Assembly: GCA_012518325.1 (NCBI GenBank)
Contig: JAAYSR010000278.1
Span: 1 to 5,047, forward strand
Length of the DNA stretch: 5,047 nucleotides
Direction of reading: 5' to 3'
DNA from: Bacillota bacterium
GTDB lineage: Bacteria; Bacillota; Limnochordia; Darwinibacteriales; Darwinibacteriaceae
A program made the translations under genes and the position numbers. The notes under the pieces were generated by a model, which was not told the DNA's origin, searched no databases, and worked only from the letters and a program-made list of their open reading frames with translations. Below are positions 1-5,047 of this stretch, in pieces (the first letter of the stretch is position 1; each line of letters opens with the position of its first letter).

Positions 1-93
1 GACGAGATTTCCGGCGGCAATATGCGTGTCTATAAAGACGGCGTCCAGGTTCAGCCCCTGGAGCTCACCGAACTGATCCTTAAAGACAGCTAG
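1..93 (+). CDS. C-terminal end of an unidentified plus-strand protein (5' partial)
   Basis: Frame 1 is open from the left edge and ends at a TAG at 91-93, giving 30 residues that finish in LTELILKDS. The tail contains a short hydrophilic, beta-like segment (residues 7-18, with RVYKDG) followed by a probable short amphipathic helix. I do not recognise the family and propose no function. Support for its being a real gene is indirect: the frame is open to the edge, codon use resembles the rest of the window, and the minus-strand gene stops exactly where this one ends, as in a compact convergent gene pair. The stop overlaps the end of the PheA-like gene by 14 bp (80-93). No U-tract terminator follows it. 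The rest of the gene lies outside the window. Confidence 0.55.
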   Translation, partial: DEISGGNMRVYKDGVQVQPLELTELILKDS

Positions 94-916
94 GGCAGGA
101 GCCCACCAGGTGAACTTCCCCTGCTTCCTGCTGAATTTGGTACAATACCCTCCGCATCCGGGATTTGGAAGGTGCTGCAATCTCCAGGAACAGGCTTCCG
201 TCACTTAGGGAATTCATGCGGACTATGCTCAGCTCCAAGTCTGAGAGAATGTGGACCGCCAGGGCAAGCAGTTCACCTGAAACTTCGCCTTTAATCCGCA
301 GCAGCAAAGTCCAGCCCTGGACGGCTTCAGGCCAAACCAGCCCGGAGCCGACAATCAGATAGCGCCCGCTGCAGCTGGGCAGGCACGCTTGAACGAAGAG
401 AGCGTGCCTTTCTAGTAGGAAAATTAGTTCTTCACTCAAGGGCAGGACAGCACCGTCCAGCAAGCCTTCCCCCAGCCTGCGGCAGGCATCTCCAGGCTTA
501 TCAGTCTCGATCAGGGAAACATCTGGATAGAGGGACTGCAGGCTCTGAAGGAAATCGTCCCGGAGATCCGCGGAAACGGCCAAGGTCTCCAGGGGACCGG
601 CTTCAGTCTGGGCATTTTCCAAAAGGCTGCCCAGCCTCCAGCTGGAATCGGGCAGCAGCAGCTCATACTGCCTCTCCCGGGAAAGGCGCATTAATGTGCG
701 GGCAAGGGCCTTTGCACTGCAGGCAAGCTCCTTGGGCGCCTGGTGGAGGGTCCTCGCTAACACCCCGGCTTCCTGCCTGGGAACATACACCCTGCCCTTG
801 GTCTTCTCTTTGTATTCGGCTACGCGCTCAGCGATTCTCATCCTCCTGAAAAACTGTTCCATCAGCTCCCGGTCAACCTCAGCCAGTTCCTGCCTTAGCT
901 TCTCCAGCTCACACAT
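80..916 (-). CDS. PheA-like protein: AroQ chorismate mutase domain, degenerate prephenate dehydratase-like region, ACT-like domain
   Basis: The 278-residue protein has three parts. Residues 1-88 form a helical AroQ-type chorismate mutase (chorismate to prephenate). Against E. coli P-protein I align R8, R25, K36, E49, S79 and Q83 with catalytic R11, R28, K39, E52, S84 and Q88; D48 and R51 correspond to V45 and Q48. Residues about 109-190 resemble parts of prephenate dehydratase: DGAVLPLSEE matches the family's 'ygvlPiENS' stretch and CSGRYLIVG (182-190) matches 'NxTRFlviG', but some 70-80 residues expected between them are absent and the catalytic Thr is Gly. Residues about 201-275 resemble the ACT domain of PheA, ending in VHLVGSCP like 'mkVLGcYP', but the ESRP phenylalanine-binding motif reads NSLS. 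P-proteins are usually about 360-390 residues long. The ATG at 914-916 follows GGGGAGGA (924-931) by 7 nt and lies inside the aroC end. A chorismate mutase role is likely; dehydratase activity is doubtful. Domain boundaries come from alignment by eye. Confidence 0.88.
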   Translation of the reverse strand: MCELEKLRQELAEVDRELMEQFFRRMRIAERVAEYKEKTKGRVYVPRQEAGVLARTLHQAPKELACSAKALARTLMRLSRERQYELLLPDSSWRLGSLLENAQTEAGPLETLAVSADLRDDFLQSLQSLYPDVSLIETDKPGDACRRLGEGLLDGAVLPLSEELIFLLERHALFVQACLPSCSGRYLIVGSGLVWPEAVQGWTLLLRIKGEVSGELLALAVHILSDLELSIVRMNSLSDGSLFLEIAAPSKSRMRRVLYQIQQEAGEVHLVGSCPSCL

Positions 917-2027
917 GGTATGTTCCTCCCCAGCCCTGCACGCCGAAGGCGGTCAGCATTAAGTCTGTGATGGCCACTGCCGCCGATGCTTCCACTGCAA
1001 CCGCCGCCCGGGGCACAATGGACGGATCGTGGCGACCCTCAATCACAAGGGTTTCCTCGCTGATTGTTTCTAAATTGACGCTGCGCTGGGGAAGAGCGAT
1101 GGAAGGCGTAGGCTTAATCCCTACCTGAAAAACCAGGGGCATGCCGTTGGTGATTCCCCCGTTAATGCCTCCCTCGTGATTGGTCAAAGTGCGCACCTCT
1201 TTTTCAGCAGTCAGGCAGAAAGGATCATTGTTCTCCGAACCTTTCCTCCGGCAGGCTGCAAAGCCGTCGCCAAAGGAGACTCCCTTCACTGCCGGAATCG
1301 CAAAGAGCAGAGATGCCAGGCGGGACTCCACTCCGCCAAAGACAGGATCGCCGATGCCCGCCGGTATCCCCACCGCGAAGCACTGCACGATGCCGCCGAG
1401 GGAATCGCCCTGGGAGCGCGCCTTCTCTACAAGTTCCACCATTTCCCGTCCCTTCCCGTCATCCAGCACCGCGAACTCTTTATCGGCCAGGGTGCGGAGC
1501 TTTGTCAGGTCGGGATTGGCGGTATCAGTCGGAACGTCGGAAATACCCCCCAGTTCAGCAATGCGGGAAAAAATCTCTATGCCCTTTCGGGCCAAGATCT
1601 GTTTGCAGACGGCCCCCGCCGCGCACAGGGGAGCGGTAAGCCGCCCGGAAAAATGCCCTCCGCCCCTAGGATCAGCCGCACCCCGGTAGCGGATCCTGCC
1701 GGTGTAATCTGCGTGGCTCGGCCTTGGCACTTTGTGCACCTGCCCGTAATCCCTTGGCCTGGCATCAGTATTTTCTATGATCATACACAGGGGGGTTCCC
1801 GCGGTCCGCCCCCGATAGACTCCTGAGAGGATGGACAATCGGTCCCCTTCCTTACGGGGGGTGGACCAGGGCGTGCGGCCCGGTGCCCGCCTGTCCATAA
1901 ACGCCTGCAGCGTCTCCAGATCGAGGGGTTCTCCGGCAGGCAGGCCGTCCAGGACAACCCCTATTGCCGGCCCGTGGGACTCGCCGAATAAAGTGATTTT
2001 CAACTGTTGACCCCAGCTTGATGCCAT
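909..2027 (-). CDS. aroC: Chorismate synthase
   Basis: This 372-residue protein is a complete AroC, which converts 5-enolpyruvylshikimate-3-phosphate to chorismate in the cytoplasm using reduced FMN. All three family signatures are visible: GESHGPAIG at residues 15-23, DPRGGGHFSGRLT at 119-131, and RHDPSIVPRAAVAVEA at 332-347. The two conserved active-site histidines correspond to H18 and H105 (in RPSHADYT; the family more often has RPGHAD). The length is normal for bacterial AroC (about 350-390). The ATG at 2025-2027 is preceded by a perfect AAGGAGG (2034-2040) with a 6-nt spacer, and that site overlaps the TGA of aroE-aroK. The 12-nt gap upstream and the 8-bp overlap with the mutase gene downstream put it in the middle of a three-gene operon. 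Nothing suggests decay. Confidence 0.98.
   Translation of the reverse strand: MASSWGQQLKITLFGESHGPAIGVVLDGLPAGEPLDLETLQAFMDRRAPGRTPWSTPRKEGDRLSILSGVYRGRTAGTPLCMIIENTDARPRDYGQVHKVPRPSHADYTGRIRYRGAADPRGGGHFSGRLTAPLCAAGAVCKQILARKGIEIFSRIAELGGISDVPTDTANPDLTKLRTLADKEFAVLDDGKGREMVELVEKARSQGDSLGGIVQCFAVGIPAGIGDPVFGGVESRLASLLFAIPAVKGVSFGDGFAACRRKGSENNDPFCLTAEKEVRTLTNHEGGINGGITNGMPLVFQVGIKPTPSIALPQRSVNLETISEETLVIEGRHDPSIVPRAAVAVEASAAVAITDLMLTAFGVQGWGGTYHV
924..931 (-). promoter_or_regulatory. Ribosome binding site of the PheA-like gene, embedded in aroC
   Basis: On the minus strand this reads GGGGAGGA, 7 nt before the ATG at 914-916. It lies inside the last codons of aroC, so translation of aroC passes over it. 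With the 8-bp gene overlap this points to coupled translation, and it fixes the start of the PheA-like protein at MCELEKL. Confidence 0.8.
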
Positions 2028-2039
2028 GCTCTTCCTCCT

Positions 2040-3365
2040 TCACAGTTCCCATCCGAAGGCAGACATGATCGACTGCACAGTCTTCGCTGCCTCGCCGCCG
2101 GAATCCACCTTAAGATCAGCTGCCTGTTCATAAAGGGGCCTGCGCTCCGCATAGAGCTTGGGCGCTTCTCCCAGCAGGGGCCGGCCGCTGTCTGAGCCAA
2201 TGCGGGCCAGAGCCTCGTCCAAGGGCACATCCAGATAGATAACCAGGGCTGCAGCACTGTGCACAGCCTCCGCCATACCCGGCTGCAGCAGTGTGCCTCC
2301 CCCTGCAGCCAAAACCTCCGCCCCGGGGCGTTGAAGACGCTCCAGGAAAACCTCCCGTTCCAGCCGGCGAAAACCTGCTTCGCCCTGGGAGGCAAAAATC
2401 TCACTGATACTTTGCCCCGCCTTGGCTGCAATAAGCTCATCCAGATCTGCAAAGGGCAGTGATGCTGCTTCGGCCAGCATCCTCCCGACATGGGTCTTGC
2501 CGCTGCCCATGAAGCCGGTCAGCACCAGCTTGACAGGGCCTATGCGCAGTACTTCCTCTGCCAGTCCATGGCGCACCCCGTCCAACTCTGCCTGGAACTT
2601 GCCGAAATCCAGCCCAGGGTTCCAGATCTTCTGGGCCTCAACTGCCTGCCAAAAAAGCATGTCCAAACCGCCCCGAGCCCAAATGCCCCTGGATTTAGCC
2701 TGGAGCACCAGGCGGGTGGCAGTAGGGTTGTAGACAGTATCATAAACTGCCTTGGCCCCCTCCAGTTCCTCAGGGGTGCAGGGTATTCCCCCGGTTTCAG
2801 GCCACATCCCGAGGGGGGTTCCATTTAAAAAAACGTCGCAGTCAACCGGACCCCCGTTGAAACTGGCGGTTGAGACCGCCTGGAAGCCCTGTTTCCTGAT
2901 CTCCTCGGCCAGTTTCTCAGCCCGCGCGGGAGTGCGGGCCTTGATGACCAGTCCCCGGGCCCCGGCCCAGACCGCCTCCACAGCCAGCACCCTGGCGACG
3001 CCCCCTGCCCCGAGAACACAGACTTTGTGCCCCTTCATCGGCACCTGGCAGGCGGCAAAGCCTGCTCCGTCTGTGTTATGGCCCACCCTTCCCTGGACTG
3101 TATTCACTGCCCCGTAGAGGGAAGCGGAGGGTGCCAGTCTCTCCAGAAAAGGAATTACGGCCTCTTTGTGAGGTATAGTGCAGTTAAAGCCGTCCAAGGC
3201 TGCCAATAGTTTAGGCAGCTCTGCGGGGAGGGCTTCAGGTTCGATCTGGTAGAGCCTGTACTCCCCCGGAATGCCCATCACTGACATAATGCGCTCATGG
3301 ATCAGGGGCGATAGGCTGTGTCCCAAAGGACAGCCAATCAGGCCAAAGTGCCGCTTGCTGTTCAC
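2040..3365 (-). CDS. aroE-aroK: Bifunctional shikimate dehydrogenase-shikimate kinase fusion (AroE-AroK)
   Basis: One uninterrupted frame carries two pathway enzymes. Numbering here runs from the upstream ATG at 3381-3383 (447 aa). Residues about 12-255 are NADP-dependent shikimate dehydrogenase: GHSLSP (21-26), TIPHK with catalytic K73, GAVNT (91-95), NTDGAGF with D105, Rossmann loop GAGGVAR (125-131), R150 in the NADP-phosphate-binding position, NGTPLGM (187-193), and the C-terminal GLDMLFWQA. Residues about 284-447 are shikimate kinase: Walker A GFMGSGKT (290-297), DLD (313-315), FRRLE with shikimate-binding R339, GGG (361-363), lid RPLL (401-404) and R415. Key catalytic residues of both halves are present, so both should be active. 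The linker (about 256-283) has no convincing internal start or ribosome site. I chose the GTG at codon 7 (3363-3365) because AAGGGGG lies 8 nt upstream; the ATG at 3383 has no visible ribosome site. The chosen start gives 441 aa. It is the first gene of the operon, 12 nt before aroC. Confidence 0.95.
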   Translation of the reverse strand: MNSKRHFGLIGCPLGHSLSPLIHERIMSVMGIPGEYRLYQIEPEALPAELPKLLAALDGFNCTIPHKEAVIPFLERLAPSASLYGAVNTVQGRVGHNTDGAGFAACQVPMKGHKVCVLGAGGVARVLAVEAVWAGARGLVIKARTPARAEKLAEEIRKQGFQAVSTASFNGGPVDCDVFLNGTPLGMWPETGGIPCTPEELEGAKAVYDTVYNPTATRLVLQAKSRGIWARGGLDMLFWQAVEAQKIWNPGLDFGKFQAELDGVRHGLAEEVLRIGPVKLVLTGFMGSGKTHVGRMLAEAASLPFADLDELIAAKAGQSISEIFASQGEAGFRRLEREVFLERLQRPGAEVLAAGGGTLLQPGMAEAVHSAAALVIYLDVPLDEALARIGSDSGRPLLGEAPKLYAERRPLYEQAADLKVDSGGEAAKTVQSIMSAFGWEL

Positions 3366-3463
3366 TCCTGCTTCCCCCTTCATATTTCGGTGATCGTCTG
3401 TTATGCCTAATTCATGTTCAGCGGGCTAAATCCTGCACCGGCACCAGTGTGCAGACTCTGGAC
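3366..3463 (-). promoter_or_regulatory. Leader and presumed promoter region of the aroE-aroK, aroC, mutase operon
   Basis: This gap of about 100 bp lies between the terminator of the peptidase gene and the aroE-aroK start. Because that terminator should stop read-through, a promoter is expected here. The best eye-picked candidate on the minus strand is a -10 of CATAAC at 3400-3405 with a poor -35 of TTAGCC at 3424-3429, separated by 18 nt. That would start the transcript near 3393, just before the ribosome site. The match is weak and the exact promoter is uncertain. There is no room for a riboswitch or T-box between that start and the gene. Confidence 0.35.
3374..3380 (-). promoter_or_regulatory. 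Ribosome binding site that decides the aroE-aroK start
   Basis: On the minus strand this reads AAGGGGG, an AGGxGG-type Shine-Dalgarno sequence, 8 nt before the GTG at 3363-3365. The upstream ATG at 3381-3383 would place this site inside the coding region and has no purine-rich site in front of it. The GTG start also gives the short N-terminus before GLIG that is usual for AroE. Confidence 0.6.
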
Positions 3464-3490
3464 AAAAAAACAAGGGCCGCAGCCCCTGTT
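3464..3490 (-). terminator. Rho-independent terminator of the oligoendopeptidase gene
   Basis: On the minus strand, directly after the TGA at 3491-3493, the sequence AACAGGGGC - TGCG - GCCCTTGTT forms a 9-bp stem (one G-U pair) with a 4-nt loop. It runs into an uninterrupted T tract at 3464-3470, the first two bases of which close the stem. A GC-rich lower stem next to a run of U is the classic intrinsic terminator. It separates the peptidase gene from the aro operon. On the plus strand the hairpin has no matching U tract, so it should act in one direction only. Confidence 0.88.
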
Positions 3491-5047
3491 TCATTTCTCT
3501 GTCAGTCGCAAGAACTCTTCCACATCATCTGTGGCCAGTTTTACTGCCGCCTCCCAGAAGTCCGGCTTGGTGAGGTCCGCACCTAAGTGCCTGCGGGCCA
3601 GATCTTCCACCGACATTCTCGCGGTGTCGCCGAGCAGTTCCGCATAGCGGCGGGCAAAGCCCTGGCCTTCCTCTTTAGCCTTGGCGTAAACCCCGGCACT
3701 GAAGAGATAGCCGAAGGTGTAGGGGAAGTTGTAAAAGGGCACGCCGGTTGAATAAAAGTGCAGTTTTGACGCCCAGAAATGGGGATGATACTCCTTCAGG
3801 GCATCCAGGAAAGCCTCTTTCTGGGCCTCCGTCATCAGCTCGTTGAGCTGTGCAGCGCTTACCAGGCCCTTCTTCCTTGCTTCATAAAAACGGGTTTCAA
3901 AGAGGAAACGGGAGTGGATATCCATGAAGAAGGCCACGCTGCGCCCAATCTTATCTTCTAAGATGCCGAGCTTTTCTTCGGGGCTGGAAGCGGCACTGAT
4001 TGCTCCGTCCACCACCAGAAGCTCGCCGAATGTAGACGCCGTCTCTGCTACATTCATGGCGTAGCGGCGCAGGAACATGGGCCGATCCTTCAGTACATAG
4101 CCGTGATAGGCGTGCCCCAGCTCATGGGCCAGGGTGCCCAGGCTGCTGATGGTGCCGGAGTAGGTCATAAACACCCTTGATTCCTTGCTAAGGGGAAATG
4201 AGGTGCAAAACGCCCCAGGACGCTTGCCTCCCCGGTTCTCTGCCTCCACCCAGCGCCTGTCCAGGGCCTGCTGGGTAAAGTCAGCGATTTCGGGGCTGAA
4301 CTTTCTAAACTGATCAACCACAAAGGCCTTGGCTTCCTCAAAGGGAATCTCCTTGCCGGCATCCCCTAAAGGTGCGTTCAGGTCATACCAGGCCACCTGG
4401 TCTAAGCCCAAGAGCTCAGCTTTCCGCTGTAAAAACTTGGCCAAATGGAGCTTGCCGCCTTGCACAGCCCCCCACATTGCATCCAGTGTAGCCCGCTCCA
4501 TGCGGTTGATCTGCAGAGGTTCCGCCAGGACATCGTCCCAGCCCCGGTGCTGATACAGGTTGATGCGGAAGCCTGCCAGATGGTTCAGCGTGCTGGCAAA
4601 GAGTTCGGCTTTTTCAGCCCAGGCTGCCTCGAACTTGTGGAATACTTCCCGGCGAAGGTCCGGATCCGGATTGGAAAGAAGATTGGCCGCCTGCCCCATG
4701 GAAAGAGTTTCTGCCTTCCCGTCACGCTCCACTTCAATGGACATGTCGCCGACGATGGTGTAGTACAGGTGCGACCAGGCGTGGTAGCCGTCTACCCCCA
4801 GGTCGGTGGCCAAAGCTTCCAGTTCCGGCGCCATCTTAGTCTTGGCCACATTACGCCTTTCATTCAGGTTGAAGCTGAGCTCCTTCAGCTCCTCATCTGT
4901 GAAGAGAGCCTGCCATCTGTCTTCTGGAATGCTGGCCAGCAAATGATCAATAGAGGTAAATACTCCTGCCAAAGCAGCGCTGATCTGGCCAAGATCCCCC
5001 TGCAGCAGCTTAGCCTGGTTGTCCCGGACATTCTGAGCGGTCAGGCA
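3491..5047 (-). CDS. M3 family oligoendopeptidase, PepF-like (5' partial)
   Basis: This cytoplasmic zinc metallopeptidase should cleave short peptides. The frame is open through the right edge, so 518 C-terminal residues are seen and the true start is outside; the TTG at 4970-4972 is internal, since the same frame continues upstream without a stop. The zinc site is intact: HELGH followed by AYH (HELGH encoded at 4112-4126) and, further along, the third ligand Glu in ETAST (4031-4045). The C-terminal motif YSTGVPFYNFPYTFGYLFS (about 3704-3760), typical of the PepF/M3B clade, supplies substrate-binding tyrosines. The N-terminal part seen here matches the helical oligopeptidase F N-terminal domain. 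PepF proteins are about 590-600 residues long, so roughly 80 are missing. The gene ends in TGA at 3491-3493 with a terminator right behind it, so it is transcribed separately from the aro genes and has no evident functional link to them. The family is certain; the exact subgroup is not. Confidence 0.95.
   Translation of the reverse strand, partial: CLTAQNVRDNQAKLLQGDLGQISAALAGVFTSIDHLLASIPEDRWQALFTDEELKELSFNLNERRNVAKTKMAPELEALATDLGVDGYHAWSHLYYTIVGDMSIEVERDGKAETLSMGQAANLLSNPDPDLRREVFHKFEAAWAEKAELFASTLNHLAGFRINLYQHRGWDDVLAEPLQINRMERATLDAMWGAVQGGKLHLAKFLQRKAELLGLDQVAWYDLNAPLGDAGKEIPFEEAKAFVVDQFRKFSPEIADFTQQALDRRWVEAENRGGKRPGAFCTSFPLSKESRVFMTYSGTISSLGTLAHELGHAYHGYVLKDRPMFLRRYAMNVAETASTFGELLVVDGAISAASSPEEKLGILEDKIGRSVAFFMDIHSRFLFETRFYEARKKGLVSAAQLNELMTEAQKEAFLDALKEYHPHFWASKLHFYSTGVPFYNFPYTFGYLFSAGVYAKAKEEGQGFARRYAELLGDTARMSVEDLARRHLGADLTKPDFWEAAVKLATDDVEEFLRLTEK

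Noticed and set aside
44..62. Hairpin TCCAGG/CCTGGA that could end the aro operon transcript
   Set aside because: The stem is 6 bp with a 7-nt loop and has no U run on the minus strand next to it, so there is no good reason to call a terminator.
95..131. Possible terminator hairpin after the plus-strand gene (GCAGGA paired with TCCTGC)
   Set aside because: The stem is only 6-7 bp with a loop of about 25 nt and no following T tract, and it lies inside the PheA-like coding region.
1176..1826. Long plus-strand open frame of 216 codons opposite aroC
   Set aside because: It lies entirely within aroC on the other strand, and its translation has no recognisable domain. The minus-strand frame carries all chorismate synthase signatures, so this is a shadow frame of GC-rich coding DNA.
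2000..2491. Minus-strand frame of 163 codons overlapping the kinase half of aroE-aroK
   Set aside because: It is a shifted frame of the same strand, rich in Trp, Cys and Arg with no motifs, whereas the main frame has a complete shikimate kinase. It does not indicate a frameshift.
3434..3460. Small inverted repeats in the aro leader (TGCAC/GTGCA and CAGAGTCTG)
   Set aside because: Arms of 4-5 bp are expected by chance in GC-rich DNA. They match no operator I know and have no second copy elsewhere in the window.
4970..4972. TTG as the start of the oligoendopeptidase
   Set aside because: The frame continues without a stop to the right edge and the upstream residues read as normal protein. PepF proteins need roughly 80 more N-terminal residues, so the gene is cut by the window edge.
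1..5047. Search for mobile elements, CRISPR repeats, tRNA/rRNA genes or a defence-type system
   Set aside because: No transposase or integrase motifs, no spaced direct repeats and no cloverleaf-like sequence were seen. All four recognisable genes are metabolic or housekeeping.

Overview
The window looks like a chromosomal segment of a Gram-positive anaerobe of the Clostridia type (Peptococcaceae/Moorella/Syntrophomonas-like). This is inferred from a GC content of about 55-60% (estimated from a few sampled lines), strong AGGAGG-type ribosome binding sites, a clean intrinsic terminator, a PepF-like M3 peptidase and a tightly packed aromatic-amino-acid gene cluster. The genus cannot be fixed from this sequence.

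Layout, read in the direction of the minus-strand genes from right to left. (1) The large C-terminal part of an M3-family oligoendopeptidase F-like gene (3491-5047), which runs off the right edge. (2) A good rho-independent terminator (3464-3490) that closes that gene. (3) A short leader of about 100 bp with no gene, which presumably holds the promoter of the next operon. (4) A three-gene shikimate/chorismate operon: a fused shikimate dehydrogenase-shikimate kinase (aroE-aroK, 2040-3365), chorismate synthase (aroC, 909-2027) and a PheA-like protein (80-916) with an AroQ-type chorismate mutase domain, a shortened prephenate-dehydratase-like middle and an ACT-like C-terminus. (5) The last 30 codons of an unidentified plus-strand gene (1-93), which meets the PheA-like gene tail to tail with a 14-bp overlap. 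No stretch longer than about 125 bases lacks a gene.

The operon genes act in sequence. AroE reduces 3-dehydroshikimate to shikimate and AroK phosphorylates it. EPSP synthase, encoded elsewhere, would add enolpyruvate. AroC makes chorismate, and the mutase domain would turn chorismate into prephenate, the entry to phenylalanine and tyrosine. The aroC start lies 12 nt after the aroE-aroK stop, and aroC overlaps the mutase gene by 8 bp, so the three are very likely co-transcribed and translationally coupled.

I found no mobile element, CRISPR array, RNA gene or defence-like system. The most unusual content is the PheA-like protein, whose dehydratase domain seems to have lost one lobe and its catalytic Thr while keeping a recognisable ACT fold, and the AroE-AroK fusion.
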